64,000 bases of DNA from Siphonodentalium dalli. Taxonomy: Eukaryota; Mollusca; Scaphopoda; Gadilida; Siphonodentaliidae. The notes below the pieces were generated by a model that was given only the letters and a program-made list of their open reading frames with translations, was not told the origin of the DNA and searched no databases. Positions 33,812 to 46,424 of this stretch are shown here, one piece after another (position 1 is the stretch's first letter; every line of letters starts with the position of its first letter). The position numbers were made by a program, and so were the translations under genes. Location: contig CP136061.1 in assembly GCA_032622095.1 (NCBI GenBank), positions 255,139,582 to 255,203,581 on the forward strand, in the 5' to 3' direction.

Positions 33812-34124
33812 AACCTTCGGAATAGCGAACCTTCGGAATAGCAAACCTTCGGAATAGAGAACCTTCGGAATTGAGAACCTTCGGAATAGAGAACATTCGG
33901 AATAGCGAACCTTCGGAATAGCGAACATTCGGAATAGCGAACATTCGGAATAGAGAACCTTCGGAATATAGAGAACATTCGGAATATAGAGAACCTTCGA
34001 AATATAGAGAATCTTCGGAATATAGAGAACCTTCGGAATAGAGAACATTCGGAATAGCATACCTTCGGAATAGCAAACCTTCGGAATAGAGAACCTTCGG
34101 AATAGAGAACCTTCGGAATAGAGA
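33812..34124. repeat. 16-bp (and 18-19-bp) tandem array
   Basis: AACCTTCGGAATAGAG units repeat about nineteen times, with AATAGCGA, AATAGAGA and AATATAGAGA variants giving 16- and 19-bp spacings. The three long minus-strand frames here (up to 182 codons) come from the periodicity. Confidence 0.92.
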
Positions 34125-34204
34125 CATGACCCCTTATTTATTATACATAGTCTCAATATTCCAATATTGACTGTTTGAATCGAAGAAACTTCGCGGAATC
34201 CGCA

Positions 34205-34345
34205 GTACCAATGACTTTCTGATCAACGGTTAAACTCCAGTCACCAATCGAGTTCTGGGCTTGACGGGACAGTAGCGGGTTCAAACCCCGATATGGCTGA
34301 AACAGGGAAGAGGCGACAGATTGGAGGTGTGTCTCAATACCACAA
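34205..34345 (+). mobile_element. Possible tRNA-derived SINE head
   Basis: CTGATCAACGGTTAAACTCC resembles a degenerate pol III A box with the D arm, and GCGGGTTCAAACCCCGA about 60 bp downstream resembles a B box and T arm (four of five stem pairs form). The acceptor ends do not pair, so it is not a functional tRNA. A SINE relic is the simplest reading. Confidence 0.4.
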
Positions 34346-34349
34346 CTTT

Positions 34350-35160
34350 TGTCAAAATTTTCAACAGTTGAAAAAGTTATGCCTGACACAACATTAGTTG
34401 TAAATCTACCACCAAATATTGGTTTAAATTGTTCTCATTCATTGTTTGATTTCCAGCAATTCGTGGGGATTATGTTGTTTATTGACCAACAGAAGCATAT
34501 GTTGCTACTTTTGTTTAACATTTTGGTGGTCTTAAATGGCTATCAGTTGGAAATTTTCCAACGTTAGTGGGGTATCAGGTTGGAAATTTCCAACACTTTG
34601 AGTTTGAAAGTTTGATAAACCATTTGGAAAATTTCAATTTGTACACCCCCCCCCCCCCAACAGAAACCTTCTCGTTACGTCCCTGACCGGGGCCGAATTT
34701 CAAGCTTCATCTGAGTAGAGGTCAAATATATCTGTTCACCCATGATGATTGGAATGTCAGTATCAAACAAATTAACAGGGGCCGAATTATCTCAGGCTGA
34801 GGTGTTATATCAAAACTACAACTGTGGCGGTATGTTAACGGTATACCCGAGGGTCCCATGGAAATCTAAACAACCAGCGGATCACACAGCTCCCTTATGC
34901 AACATTCTGTTTGATGAAGAGCGAGAGCTGTGGGAGCGCGGGCGATTTAACACAAACACTGACCACGAACCATTAAATCACTTGGGTCATAAATTTTAAT
35001 GAAATTCAAACTCTTTCTCTGTCTGTGTAACTTTGACCGGATTCGCGTTATGTTTCCGTTTCACTTTGATCATTTTCTCGCTTTGACCACTTGCTAGGTT
35101 AATTCACACGAGTTCCTTCCCAAAGGGGGTGCGCAACAAAGTGATGTGATCCAGAGAGTA
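34350..35160. other. No supported gene; poly-C tract
   Basis: AAATTTCCAAC-type words recur near 34550-34640, followed by a C15-like tract at 34645-34659. An 85-codon frame at 34742-34999 has mixed composition but no motif I recognise. Confidence 0.4.
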
Positions 35161-35162
35161 AA

Positions 35163-35999
35163 ACCATTTGTCATGGACATAGTTACCCACAATGGGAGGT
35201 GAAGTCACGTAAAAGAAGTTATTAACAGCTCCAACATGCATTACAAATGTGGTTCTCTGATGAACGGACGATCCGAAGTCGATTAATATATAATATGTGA
35301 CCCGCCATATCAAATCCAGTCGGAAGTCGGGATTTTTTTATCCTGTGCCAATGCATTCTCTTATATATGCGAGTCGACCATAGGTCGCCTCGCATATATA
35401 AGAGAATGCATTGGCCTAACAATTTTTTATCATTTTTTTTAAATAAATGTTTCTGACAATTTTTAGGACATAAAATAAAAAACATCCATTACCCTGCAGG
35501 GAGCCCCACACATATATAGAAGCATATAGAAGAGTGTGGTCTGCTCATGTTTGTCTGGGGCTCTGTATGGGTGAAATTATAAAATTGTTAAAGAATACAT
35601 GAAAAAATTATTAAAATTGTAAAAAATTGTTAGGCCAATGCATTCTCTTATATATGCGAGGCGACCTATGGTCGACTCGCATATATAAGAGAATGCATTG
35701 GCACAGGGTAAAAAAATCCCGACTTACGACTGGATTTGATATGGCGGGTCACATATATAGATGCCGATATCGTTTAAAGGTACACGATCCCATTCGATGG
35801 TTCACGTATCATCAGATTCCAACAACAACAACAACAACAACAACATTTCTGCAAAAGAAGCTTTCGTTATCAGAGTCGATTAATTACCAAAAAATAATGC
35901 TAACCCCTGTCAACTCTAGTATAAAATTTTCCATAATTCAAAAAACGTGCTAGTCGAATATTTGCTAGGCCGCCAAATATTCCAGGTGGTGAAAATTAA
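35163..35999 (+). repeat. Segmental duplication, copy 1
   Basis: An ~837-bp block from ACCATTTGTCATGGACATAG to CCAGGTGGTGAAAATTAA is nearly identical to 37794-38633. It contains an E1-A element and the start of a Z element. The differences are a few substitutions and small indels (for example TTTTACCC/TTTTATCT and A-tract length). Confidence 0.92.
35292..35758. mobile_element. E1-A foldback element
   Basis: GTGACCCGCCATATCAAATC ends flank hairpins at 35347-35413 and 35635-35701. The CCCTGCAGGGAGCCCCACAC spacer lies between them. It sits within the segmental duplication, so the copy at 37923 arose with the duplicated block rather than by a separate insertion. Confidence 0.88.
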
Positions 36000-36144
36000 C
36001 ATATTTCAAATATCGATATCTGATAACTTTGTGCTTTGATGGGTTGGTTTCTCGACTCGAATCAAATATGTTTTACCCCCCCCCCCCCTCGGAAGCCAAA
36101 GAAATCGTAATTTAGGAGTGTTCATTAGGATTTGTGCAATTTTA
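35775..36144. mobile_element. MITE Z, diverged
   Basis: Begins TAAAGGTACACGATCCCATT, carries a long (CAA)n run at 35820-35851 and a C10 tract near 36078, and decays at its right end. Its left ~225 bp is duplicated at 38409-38633. Confidence 0.75.
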
Positions 36145-36289
36145 ATGAGAAGTATTACATCATCAGAACAATTTCAACCTATTTTTTAAATGAAATGTTC
36201 GACTTAAAATCAGGCATGGAATGTCCAACTGGTTCAAAGTTGGACAACACCCCACCAAATCCATGCTGTCCCTCTTTCATCCTAATTCC

Positions 36290-36739
<450 letters not shown>

Positions 36740-36911
36740 GTGTGGGGCGTTCTCTTTCTCTTTCATCTCTCTTTCTCTCGCACATGTTCCGCAAGCTAGT
36801 ATTGTTGTCTGACTTTCCAGAATAATGAGAGTATACAGTAGACCGTGACGAGTGCATTGTTCGATGACGACATTGTAGTTCGCTGTGCTGATGATAATGG
36901 TCAATGTGCCA

Positions 36912-37131
36912 TTAACACTTTCTGTATACTAAAGCACCATCTGTGAGTAGTTATCCCATGTTATGTAAATTATATTTTGTAAACATTTCCCTCAATAAAT
37001 AGGGTTTCATCTACTTTTATTTGGATGTCGTCTGCTTTTATCACCCCTATATATGCAAATGAATGATAGACTATTCCAGTGTATTCTTTCATAACTGAAT
37101 GGGAGAATCCATTCAGCATAGAAAGGGTTAA
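36912..37131 (+). mobile_element. piggyBac-like MITE Y with TTAA flanks
   Basis: TTAACACTTTCTGTATACTA at the left and GCATAGAAAGGGTTAA at the right. TTAA is present on both sides (36912-36915 and 37128-37131). The interior matches the compact copy at 10504-10722 (AACATTTCCCTCAATAAATA). This is the best-preserved boundary for family Y. Confidence 0.82.
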
Positions 37132-37793
37132 GACTTAAAAGTATATAATTACACGTTACGTAGATTGTATCCTCCCCATGCCAAAAGCATTCCAGATCGA
37201 GTCGCCTATAATATACAAGATACTACAGAGATAAAGTGGTCATTTATATATAAAATAACTCCCGTGAGTCACCACGAAAAACTTTTAATCTTTTCATTAT
37301 TTAGCACATCGACAACGCAACAAAGTGTGTTCCGTTGTATAACTGCACAATAGCCACACAAAGGTGTCATCCTTTTTAGCACAGCATTCCCATGCTATAT
37401 TAACGTCTTATATATTACGGAGTTTTTTTGTAAAATAAGTGTTATTTGTCAACAATTATCTATTATTACACTGACACTTGACTTTCCGATTTTTCAAATA
37501 GCGCGTCGTGATGAGCAGGCTCCTAATTATAACAGCACTCGTGTCCATGCGGGGTTTTGTCACCAAATTGTACCCTAGCGTGATATATAGGTATGAAAAT
37601 TGCTATTCTTTGAAAAAAATGCTGCTATACAACAGTGAAAAGTTTCAATTTCCCTTCGCACGCGATTTTTAATGAGCGACTGACGCCGTTTCGATATATC
37701 ACTTGACATACAAGAAAATGATAGGCACGCTAACAACTCTATACATGCTCGGAATATCCTCAAATTCATGCCAAAATTTTAACCGATTTTAAC
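37132..37793. other. No recognisable feature
   Basis: AT-rich sequence between MITE Y and the second segmental-duplication copy; no gene or repeat recognised. Confidence 0.4.
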
Positions 37794-38633
37794 ACCATTT
37801 GTCATGGACATAGTTACCCACAATGGGAGGTGAAGTCACGTAAAAGAAGTTATTAACAGCTCCAACATGCATTACAAATTTGGTTCTCTGATGAACGGAC
37901 GATCCGAAGTCGATTAATATATAATATGTGACCCGCCATATCAAATCCAGTCGTAAGTCGGGATTTTTTTATCTTGTGCCAATGCATTCTCTTATATATG
38001 CGAGTCGACCATAGGTCGCCTCGCATATATAAGAGAATGCATTGGCCTAACAATTTTTTATCATTTTTTTTAAATAAATGTTTCTGACAATTATTAGGAC
38101 ATAAAATAAAAAACATCCATTACCCTGCAGGGAGCCCCACACATATATAGAAGCATATAGAAGAGTGTGGTCTGCTCATGTTTGTCTGGGGCTCTGTATG
38201 GGTGAAATTATAAAATTGTTAAAGAATACATGAAAAAATTATTAAAATTGTAAAAAATTGTTAGGCCAATGCATTCTCTTATATATGCGAGGCGACCTAT
38301 GGTCGACTCGCATATATAAGAGAATGCATTGGCACAGGGTAAAAAAAAAATCCCGACTTACGACTGGATTTGATATGGCGGGTCACATATATACATGCCG
38401 ATATCGTTTAAAGGTACACGATCCCATTCGATGGTTCACGTATCATCAGATTCCAACAACAACAACAACAACAACAATATTTCTGCAAAAGAAGCTTTCG
38501 TTATCAGAGTCGATTAATTACCAAAAAATAATGATAACCCCTGTCAACTCTAGTATAAAATTTTCCATAATTCAAAAAACGTGCTTGTCGAATATTTGCT
38601 AGGCCGCCAAATATTCCAGGTGGTGAAAATTAA
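37794..38633 (+). repeat. Segmental duplication, copy 2
   Basis: Second copy of 35163-35999, about 2.63 kb downstream and in the same orientation. It stops inside the Z element exactly where another Z copy begins at 38631, suggesting exchange between Z copies set the boundary. Confidence 0.92.
37923..38393. mobile_element. E1-A foldback element
   Basis: Hairpins at 37979-38045 and 38267-38333, with GTGACCCGCCATATC termini. It is a duplicate of 35292-35758. Confidence 0.88.
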
Positions 38634-39075
38634 AGGTTGTTAATCCGATTCGATGGTCAACATGCATATCATATTCTAACAACAATAACAGTTTTTGAAA
38701 TGCCGCTTCAATTATAAGAATCGATAAATTGCTCAAAAATAAGGCTAACCACTGTGACAGTCAACTATAGAATAAAATTGCCCAAAACCTGTTATTGATC
38801 AACATTTTGTTCAACGAAATTTTGCCGGTTTGTCAAATATCGGACGCAAAAAAATCCACTTGATTTTAGAGTTATCCGTCTTGCCATCTAGTTTTTACTG
38901 GGCCACTGAAAAGTATGTGAAAGTGAAAGTGGTGAAAAATAATAGATTTCAAATATCAATATCTGATCACTCTGATCTTTGATTGGTGGATTCCTCGACT
39001 CGAATTAAATATTGTTTACCCCAGAAGCCAAGGAAATAGTAATTTGCGAGCATTAATTCGGATTATGCATCTTTA
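38631..39075. mobile_element. MITE Z, full diverged copy
   Basis: Begins TAAAGGTTGTTAATCCGATT and ends ATTCGGATTATGCATCTTTA. The interior has CTTGATTTTAGAGTTATCCG and CTTTGATTGGTGGATTCC. Confidence 0.8.
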
Positions 39076-39591
39076 AAATAACTAAAATTGTTTCATATAA
39101 TTGATCTTTGATTTTTAAATCGTACCTCAATACCGACCAGCGAAACGCCGATTTTATACTGTGTATCACAATACGTACATGAGGATTACCAACATCACCG
39201 CCCATCACTCCTTCGTAACAACGCTCTTTAAAATCAGTTCTTCGGAAAAACGCTCTTTAAATATGTTAACATTGTTAGCGGTGCCAACAGACGGAGCTCG
39301 GTTCTCGAGATGTAACGATCATACAATGTTAGCGCTGCCAGGGCCTAACATTAAAAAAAAAAAACAGGTTGACGCTGGTAGCGCATAAGTACATTTGTTT
39401 TTCAAAAATACACCATTTGTCATAATCTTCATCGATTCCCAAAAACCGGTCATTTCAGTCACAATATATTTCATTGTGTTTTATTGGCGATAAGATTTAC
39501 ATTCTTTTTATATATAACTCGACAGGAACAAACGAAGGGAAGTCGAGATAACGTATCAAAAACTTGGGAAATCTACAACCAAAAGCGGTCG
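39076..39591. other. No recognisable feature
   Basis: Short words such as CTCTTTAAA and AATGTTAGCG.TGCCA repeat twice, but no array or gene is evident. Confidence 0.4.
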
Positions 39592-40060
39592 TATATGTGA
39601 CCCGCCATATCAAATCCAGTCGTAAGTCGGGATTTTTTTTACCCTGTGCCAATGCATTCTCTTATATATGCGAGTCGACCATAGGTCGCCTCGCATATAT
39701 AAGAGAATGCATTGGCCTAACAATTTTTTATCATTTTTTTAAAATAAATGTTTCTTACAATTTTTAGGACATAAAATAAAAAAAACATCCATTACCCTGC
39801 AGGGAGCCCCACACATATATAGAAGCATATAGAAGATTGTCGTCTGCTCATGTTTGTCTGGGGCTCTGTATGGGTGAAATTATAAAATTGTTAAAGAATA
39901 CAAGAAAAAATTATTAAAATTGTAAAAAATTGTTAGGCCAATGCATTCTCTTATATATGCGAGGCGACCTATGGTCGACTCGCATATATAAGAGAATGCA
40001 TTGGCACAGGGTAAAATAAATCCCGACTTACGACTGGATTTGATATGGCGGGTCGTATAT
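39592..40060. mobile_element. E1-A foldback element
   Basis: GTGACCCGCCATATCAAATC termini with hairpins at 39649-39715 and 39938-40004. Its flanks differ from the duplicated pair at 35 and 38 kb, so it is an independent insertion. Confidence 0.88.
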
Positions 40061-41775
40061 ATTATAACCGTGAGTGTCCGCTAATTCAATTCAAATATTA
40101 CGGTCTCTTAAATCGATTCCGTCAAGTTATATATCAAACAAACGGAAATTTTATGACCAATAAGATGCATTAGGGCTCATTTTTTTTTAATTTGACCATT
40201 TTTTAGAATTAATGAGGTTATTAGGTCGACACCCATGTTGACGACCCGTTTTATCTCGAAAACGCGTCCTTTGATTCTGTCGAGTTATATATGTCAAAAG
40301 ATAGGATATTTTATGACCAGTAATCCAAATTGGGTGATATCTTGTGTGAGATGACCAATTTCGTGAATTTATGAGATATGTGGCAGTTGGAGTGTTTTTT
40401 TTTGTCAATAATCGGACTTGTTGGCCTTTCTCTGCATATATTTGTTTATTTGGTATTTTTCCCAGGGTCCTGTGGTTTATAACGTCTAGAAATGGCCTGA
40501 ATTCAGCGTACCAAAAACAGTGGTGGTGGCACCGTCCAGCATATATACGTTGATTATGTACGCTGTTAGTATATACGCTGAGATGGGTTGCGTAATCATC
40601 CTCAGTTTTCACTCAAATTGAGGAAATTAAATTGGTCCCTTTATAAATGAATTGGTAAATTTAATACACACGCCACAGAGCAGTTTTCGATGGACTTTTC
40701 CTGAAAAGACTTTTTTTGCTGTGATGATGAAAGCGGAGATAACTCTATCGACTCGATAGCCTTCATTTCATGTTATACTTTTGTGCTGATGTCTGAATCA
40801 ACTGAGAATTAAAACTTTTAAACAATTTTACCACATAAGACCACTCGCTTTGAAACTACACGTGTACATACCTTTATATGGATGGCGATTTGTCTCAAAA
40901 TGTATGTGTTCAGTTTGCATTTGTTTTGTTTTTTCAATGTCATCTTCTGTGTTGTATCATTTGTAAATTATAATTAGTGCCCAGATCCCTTAAGCTGAGT
41001 TGAGCTTAATTATATTCAAACTAAAGGAAGTATATTTAAGGAAATTTAGAAGAAAAAAACAATTTTATTAAATTTGCATTCTTTATCAATATCTCTTTGT
41101 TTTGTGACTGTAAATATTAACCTTCACATCCACCCAACGCCTCAATCGGTTTTAATGACCACGCGTCCATAATAGTGATGACCATAAAATTACGCTTTCA
41201 GAATCTTTACATGATTCGTAATGTGGCCGGGTCAGCATCCCCCATTTACCATTCAAACACGACATGTTTACGGCATTCTTTAGCTTTATTCTCATATCCC
41301 GCTGTTTGAGAGACCCTCTCTGTCTCATCGTTTTGGATAAATTGCGTAGCTCGCCTGTACAAATAGCCTGAGCCTATTACACAATCCACTGTGGAGTCCA
41401 CATGACATGGGGCGACGTGAATGGGAATCTCAAACCACCATACAATGATGATTTCCTGTGTTTTGTGGTCGATGGTAAATTTATGTCTTCTTCGGTGTGC
41501 TGGGTGTTTGGTTAGTGTGACCGTTAGGGTATCTTGTAAAATAGAGTCGGACCAGAGGGTACACACTGAGGTGTGATGTATGGGACTCGGGTCGACCTAC
41601 CCGTGTCATTGGAATCAAACACCCGAGATAATTCCAGGGTATACATCGTGGCAGGACATCGAGTTCTAGACGAATTCCATGTCAAATTCCCACAAATAAT
41701 GGATAACCCTAGTCTTAACCCTACCATCACTGCATTAAACTTCCTGAATGTTTGCGAAATTAACCATGTCTTTAT
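40061..41775. other. No supported gene
   Basis: Weak internal repeats (TTTTATGACCA, GAGTTATATAT) occur at 40100-40330. The 141-codon minus-strand frame at 40187-40612 and the 106-codon frame at 41246-41566 show no recognisable motif. No RNA gene is seen. Confidence 0.4.
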
Positions 41776-41780
41776 TATTG

Positions 41781-42400
41781 TGCCAATGCATTATCTTATT
41801 TGTGAGAGACTCCCTATATGGGAGAGTCGCATATATAAGAGAATGTAATGGCACAGTATCTTTATTGCTGCATCGGCGGAGCTCCCGTCATGAAAGGAAC
41901 ATTTCCATGACTAAAACTTTGCGAAAAATCTGTGCCAATGCATTCTCTTATATAGGGAGCCTCGCATAATTATCTAGATAATACATTAGACTTACAATAA
42001 TTACCTTGACCTTATAAGTAGTGCATTCTCTTATATATACGAGGCTCCCTATGGGAGACTCGCATATATAAGATAATGTATTGGCACATGATCTTTAATG
42101 CTGCATCGGCGGAGCTCCCGTCATGAAAGGAACATTTCCATGACTAAAACTTTGCGAAAAGTCTGTGCCAATGCATTCGCTTATATAGGGAGCCTCGCAT
42201 AACTATGTAAATAATACATGGCCTTACACTAATTACCTTGACCTTGTAAGTTGTGCATTCTCCCTATGCTCATATAGAAGAGAATACATTGGCCTAACAA
42301 TATGTAAATTGACCTTGTAAGCCAGTGACTTCTGGGAGACTCTCATATATAAGATAATGCACTGACACAGGACCTATATAATGTCGCATCAGATCAAGCT
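41781..42400 (+). repeat. E1-core variants in a ~236-bp tandem
   Basis: GTGCCAATGCATTCTCTTAT-type arms occur with a different hairpin centre (CTCCCTATATGGGAG). The block GGCGGAGCTCCCGTCATGAA + AGGAACATTTCCATGACTAA occurs at about 41877 and 42111, giving a tandem of about 234-236 bp with a decayed third unit at 42300-42420. This is subfamily D of the E1 core. Confidence 0.7.
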
Positions 42401-42429
42401 CCCGTCGTGAAAGGAACACTAACCCATGG

Positions 42430-43440
42430 TTCAAATTCATTCATTTGTTGCATATATTCTGTTGACTCTAAAAGGAGATGGTCCCATAATTGGCCGGATT
42501 TAGTTAACAGTCCACCTTTAAGTTAAACACTTTATTGCATAGTCTGCATTGGTGTTGTTGATGTTTCAGATTAGTTGCTGTGGTTCCGACGTTGGCGATG
42601 CTGGTGATGGTGACAACAAAGACGACGATGACGATGATATCACTATAATGGCGATTTTAAATAGATTTGCACCTTCATTCGTGTATATATTGTACATATA
42701 TGTATACCTTCACGTTCTCAGTCTTTTGTGTGTATTTTTCTTATATTTGACTATATTTGTCTTCTCAATATCGAGATACGAGAATAAACACATTACTAAA
42801 GCTTAAAAAGACGCTGAATGATGGAGACAAGTCTCGTGTGTCCTCCCATGCATATGAAAAAAATACATGGGTACTACCGTCGTATATACTATAGAGAATA
42901 AACCCTGGTGTACCTGTGCGCTTTCATAGTATACCAGCATATTATCCTAGTACCCCAGTATCCTACCACATATACACGAAGCATGGTGTACCAGAGTATA
43001 TACTGTTGTCCCAGTACATACATTTAGTGTTCGAATTATTCACAACAATGTTGATAAATAATAATACTGACAGTACATTTACATCAATTTGTGTATTCAA
43101 CAAATGTTAACTATCCTATTGAAGCGGAGTCGCATCCCAGATCATTAACGTGGCACCCCTATCTGTCCAATTCTTAGGTTTTTACATGTTGGAAAGTTGA
43201 GTACCCTGGTATACTTGGGTACACTTAAGTAGCCCACGGATTGAGTCAATATGATTCTGCAGTTAATCGAACTGCTGAATTTGACACCATCTTAGCACAA
43301 TAGAACACAATATATACATCTCCCCAGCTTGTGACAACATTTCTGTTCTTCAATTTGAATGGCACAATCATGACTCATTTGCTTCAGATGGTTTATATTC
43401 TTGCGATTTTATTCAGGAAAATTATCAGTATTGAAATTTG
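42430..43440. other. No supported gene
   Basis: A GATGACGATGATG-like tract lies at 42594-42640. An 85-codon frame here ends in hydrophobic sequence but starts in low complexity and is not supported. The remainder is unassigned. Confidence 0.4.
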
Positions 43441-43446
43441 CAACTC

Positions 43447-43527
43447 ATTGTCTCCCACCATATTCCCATGCATTGTCTCCCACCCCATTCCCATGCATTG
43501 TCTCCCACCCCATTCCCATGCACTGTC
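43447..43527. repeat. 25-bp tandem repeat, three copies
   Basis: CATTGTCTCCCACCCCATTC followed by CCATG repeats three times with minor changes. Confidence 0.85.
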
Positions 43528-43839
43528 TCTCCGTTTTGAATACAACATGACACGATTTCCTCGGCCGTGACTGAGGATGATAACAATGATGTCATTATGA
43601 ATGACCCGTTAGGAATTTATTACTGTTATAATTGCTTTGGACCGTTATTTCCTGTTCTTGCAAATTACAAAAAAAGCACTTGAGAGGTCGAAGATAAAGA
43701 CAAACATGCGACAGACATACAAAATGTGCATTAAATAGCACCATATTACAATAACGGGAGCTAATTGTGGGGGTTAGTGCGGAGATAGAGGGTCGTTGGT
43801 GCACGACGGCTCGTAGCTTTGAGGTCACCTGGTCCCCAC

Positions 43840-44115
43840 GCCAGGGGTTCTTCCTCAGTGAGACTCGAGAACTCATTGAGATATATTGAACTAATATAAC
43901 AGAACATTTGATTGTTGTATCGCCGTCTGTATAACGTTTCTTATTGTGTTACAAAATTGTGTTTTTCATGAATGAACATTCTTTAGGTTTAACCACGATT
44001 ATGATGCGTTACAGCTGGGAAACACAATTCCCACCGAGATTATCATGGTGACAGGGATGTAGCCAGAGGCTCTGGGGTGCAGAGGGGTGTCAATCTAATG
44101 CCCAACTCTGCACCC
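43840..44115 (+). repeat. Dispersed repeat, pair of 46425-46680
   Basis: Shares GAGACTCG.GAACTCATTGAG, TGAATGAACATTCTTTAGGT and AGCTGGGAAACACAATTCCC with 46425-46680; a partial third copy lies at 49615-49745. No termini are defined. In two of the three places an X element adjoins the right side. Confidence 0.75.
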
Positions 44116-44167
44116 TGCTCCACCCCAACCAACTAACTTTTTTTTTTTAAATGTGCAAATCTCACAC

Positions 44168-44628
44168 TAGATCATGCTAACGCCCGTATATAGAGATCAT
44201 ATTATACCAGTACAAAACATGGGAACCCTTTGAAGCTTTGACAGGGAACCTTATAAAGTCGACAACATGCACAACGAGGGAATATATTTCTTAATGATTA
44301 TCTGTTCCTTAATAGTGTACTTCACTATAAGAGAGGTCCCAACTCGAAATTAAATGCCTTTCTGTGACTTTTGAGAGCCGATATCTCTATAAATAAAGAA
44401 AATCTCTCACAAAACAAAGTCACTTGAATCGTGAAATTTCGATTTGGGACCTTCACCTGCAGTGAAGTACATTATTAAGAAACATATAATAACAAAGAAA
44501 TATATTCCCTGTGTTATTTTTTAGATTTTGTAAGGTTCCCTGTCAAAACTTTAAAAAGTTCCAAGGTTTTGTACTGGTGGAATATCTCTACGGGCTTTAG
44601 ACAGAGTAGAGATTCATGGCATGATCTA
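44168..44628. mobile_element. Mutator-like MITE X with 9-bp target duplication
   Basis: The 461-bp element starts TAGATCATGCTAACGCCCGT and ends GATTCATGGCATGATCTA. Perfect 9-bp direct repeats ATCTCACAC flank it (44159-44167 and 44629-44637). A 9-bp duplication with long inverted repeats is typical of Mutator-like elements. It is non-coding. Internal landmarks are CTGTTCCTTAATAGTGTACT and GGGACCTTCACCTGCAGTGA. Confidence 0.9.
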
Positions 44629-44687
44629 ATCTCACACTTGCTTAATTTGTTTAAACTTTAAAGACAGCATTCAATGTACGACATGTA

Positions 44688-44900
44688 CAGTAATGCTCTA
44701 ATTAATCGACTCCTTAAACACAGCAGAATTATGGGTAACTTTTCAGGATTTAGTCGGAAATATGGCTTGTTGCCATTCATCGAAAAGCTCTCGGGGAGAA
44801 CTTTCCGATGAATGGCAACAAGCCATATTTCCGACTAAATCCTGAAAAGTTACCCATAATTCTGCTGTGTTTAAGGAGTCGATTAATTAGGGCATTACTG
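44688..44900. mobile_element. pogo-like palindromic MITE E6
   Basis: A 213-bp near-perfect palindrome with arms of about 100 bp: CAGTAATGCTCTAATTAATC at the left and GATTAATTAGGGCATTACTG at the right, flanked by TA. CAG...CTG ends with TA flanks are typical of pogo/Tigger-type elements. The centre is CTCTCGGGGAGAA. Copies at 49854-50066, 55955-56116 and 58047-58232. Confidence 0.82.
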
Positions 44901-44928
44901 TATCTCAACAATAAATTCAGGATTCCAC

Positions 44929-45396
44929 CAAGCCTGAGTTTAGGAGGGTGAAGGGAATGCACAATGCGTTCCGACCATCCTGCCCGGCCTTCGGTCGGAA
45001 ACGACTCAACAACAAGCCTGAGTTTAGTATGCCTGTCATTCGCAGAATGAGGTTCCCAGAGTATGAATTTAGTGACGCTATCCCGCATACTGCTTAGGCC
45101 TAAATCTTCTCTGAAAAGTTTCTTTATTATCAAATTTCTGTAACTTCATCACATAGATTCTATTTCTTTTTTAGTTTAGTATCTCTATATCCCCAAACTG
45201 CCAGACGACACATTGCATAATCGAGGTTCCCAATGGGTGTACATCACAATATTCACCATATGGGAACTTCAATCAGAGTCTATGTCTCCCATAGCAGATG
45301 AGGCCATGCTAAATGAGGTCCCAAGGGCAAGTTGGTGAATTTGGTGATGCTATACCGGATAGCGTCAACCTCTGGGGACCTCAGTCTGCAAATGAC
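44929..45396. mobile_element. hAT-like MITE E2 carrying a retroposon
   Basis: The terminal CAAGCCTGAGTTTAG is split from TATGCCTGTCATTCGCAGAA by the insert at 44944-45012. The remaining E2 sequence (TATCCCGCATACTG, GACCTCAGTCTGCAAATGACAG) runs to 45396, where the right terminus is lost at a LINE fragment. Confidence 0.75.
44944..45012 (+). mobile_element. Short CAA-tailed retroposon with 15-bp target duplication
   Basis: A 69-bp insert from GAGGGTGAAGGGAATGCACA to CGACTCAACAA. It is flanked by perfect 15-bp repeats CAAGCCTGAGTTTAG (44929-44943 and 45013-45027), which are the terminus of an E2 MITE. The middle carries GCGTTCCGACCATCC and a CCGGCCTTCGGTCGG hairpin. It is the same family as 7202-7275, in the opposite orientation. 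Confidence 0.78.
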
Positions 45397-46322
45397 AGTC
45401 TTCAAACAACTACCGAAAGACATCCAAGAGTCAGATGGAATAGCCCAATTTAAACAAATAATGACATGCTCACAACAGAATGTACTAAAAGTAATTGCCC
45501 ATTTTGTCTACCACGGACTTGCCAGAAAGGGAAATGGTAACCTATAGTGACCAACTGCTAGACAAAATACACAACAAGACGAATGCTAATCCCCAATAAG
45601 ACGAACAAAACCAAACTCGATACAAATACATATAACTTCAATATTATGTGCGACATATTGTGTCAAGACCACAAATGATCGTATAAATACATGGGTTAAG
45701 TTTTTGTCTATTATGTCAATACTTGGAAAGATATAATGTAAGTATGAACATCATTATATTGGGGGTACCCTTCCATTTCCAAAAATATATAACTTGGAAG
45801 AATTCGATAGATATGCTATATTTGCACAGAGTTGACGCACAACACTTAGTCTGAATCGCCATGAATTTTTGACGCGTCACGCTACACATTTTACCATAAC
45901 GTCACGAAATCAGAACGAAAGCAGGAAAACGACGTTGAATCTGATTAAGTGTCTATATTCGTTCCATATTTTGCAAATATGTTTACAATCTTTCCGATGT
46001 TGCTGCCCTGTTAACCAGTTGGCTAATGCCTGTTAACCTTTGAAAATATGTAATTTTTTAGGTAGGGTACCATATGAAACATAGTGAAAAGTTATATTTT
46101 GTCACCTATCTCGGCTCGGCGCCCTCTGAATTCGAAAACTAGAGTAATTTTCCCATAAGAAAATGATGGTCGCATAAATTCCCCCGATGTGCGACGATCA
46201 CCCCCCAGCACAGCCTAGACTAATGTCCTTTCACTAAATTGTTATAGATTATGTTTCTTTATTATGTATGTAAACACTTGACCATATTTTGTGTAAAAGT
46301 ATAATAAATTGTCTGATTGATT
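45397..46322 (+). pseudogene. LINE 3' end and 3' UTR
   Basis: FKQLPKDIQESDGIAQFKQ and HFVYHGLARKGNGNL form the end of a LINE polyprotein, ending at the TAG at 45545-45547. They match the copy at 13020-13161. A 3' UTR of about 770 bp follows and ends AATAAATTGTCTGATTGATT near 46320. The start is fused to a truncated E2 MITE. Confidence 0.75.
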
Positions 46323-46424
46323 GATTTACTAAACTCAGGTTTGGATTCCACTGAAGTACAACTTCCACGCTTATTTTTTGTTTGAATCGTTTCTTTATTA
46401 TCGTTCTACTAATTTATTTTAGAT

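Noticed and set aside
33608-34156. 182-codon minus-strand frame with repeated FSIPKV/YSEG residues
   Set aside because: It is generated by the 16-bp and 19-bp tandem array; frame changes between units show no selection for coding.
34205-34285. Possible functional tRNA gene
   Set aside because: B-box-like and A-box-like segments are present, but the acceptor stem does not pair and the T stem has a mismatch. It is kept only as a possible SINE relic.
40187-40612. 141-codon minus-strand frame
   Set aside because: Composition is irregular, no motif is recognised and it overlaps weak non-coding repeats.
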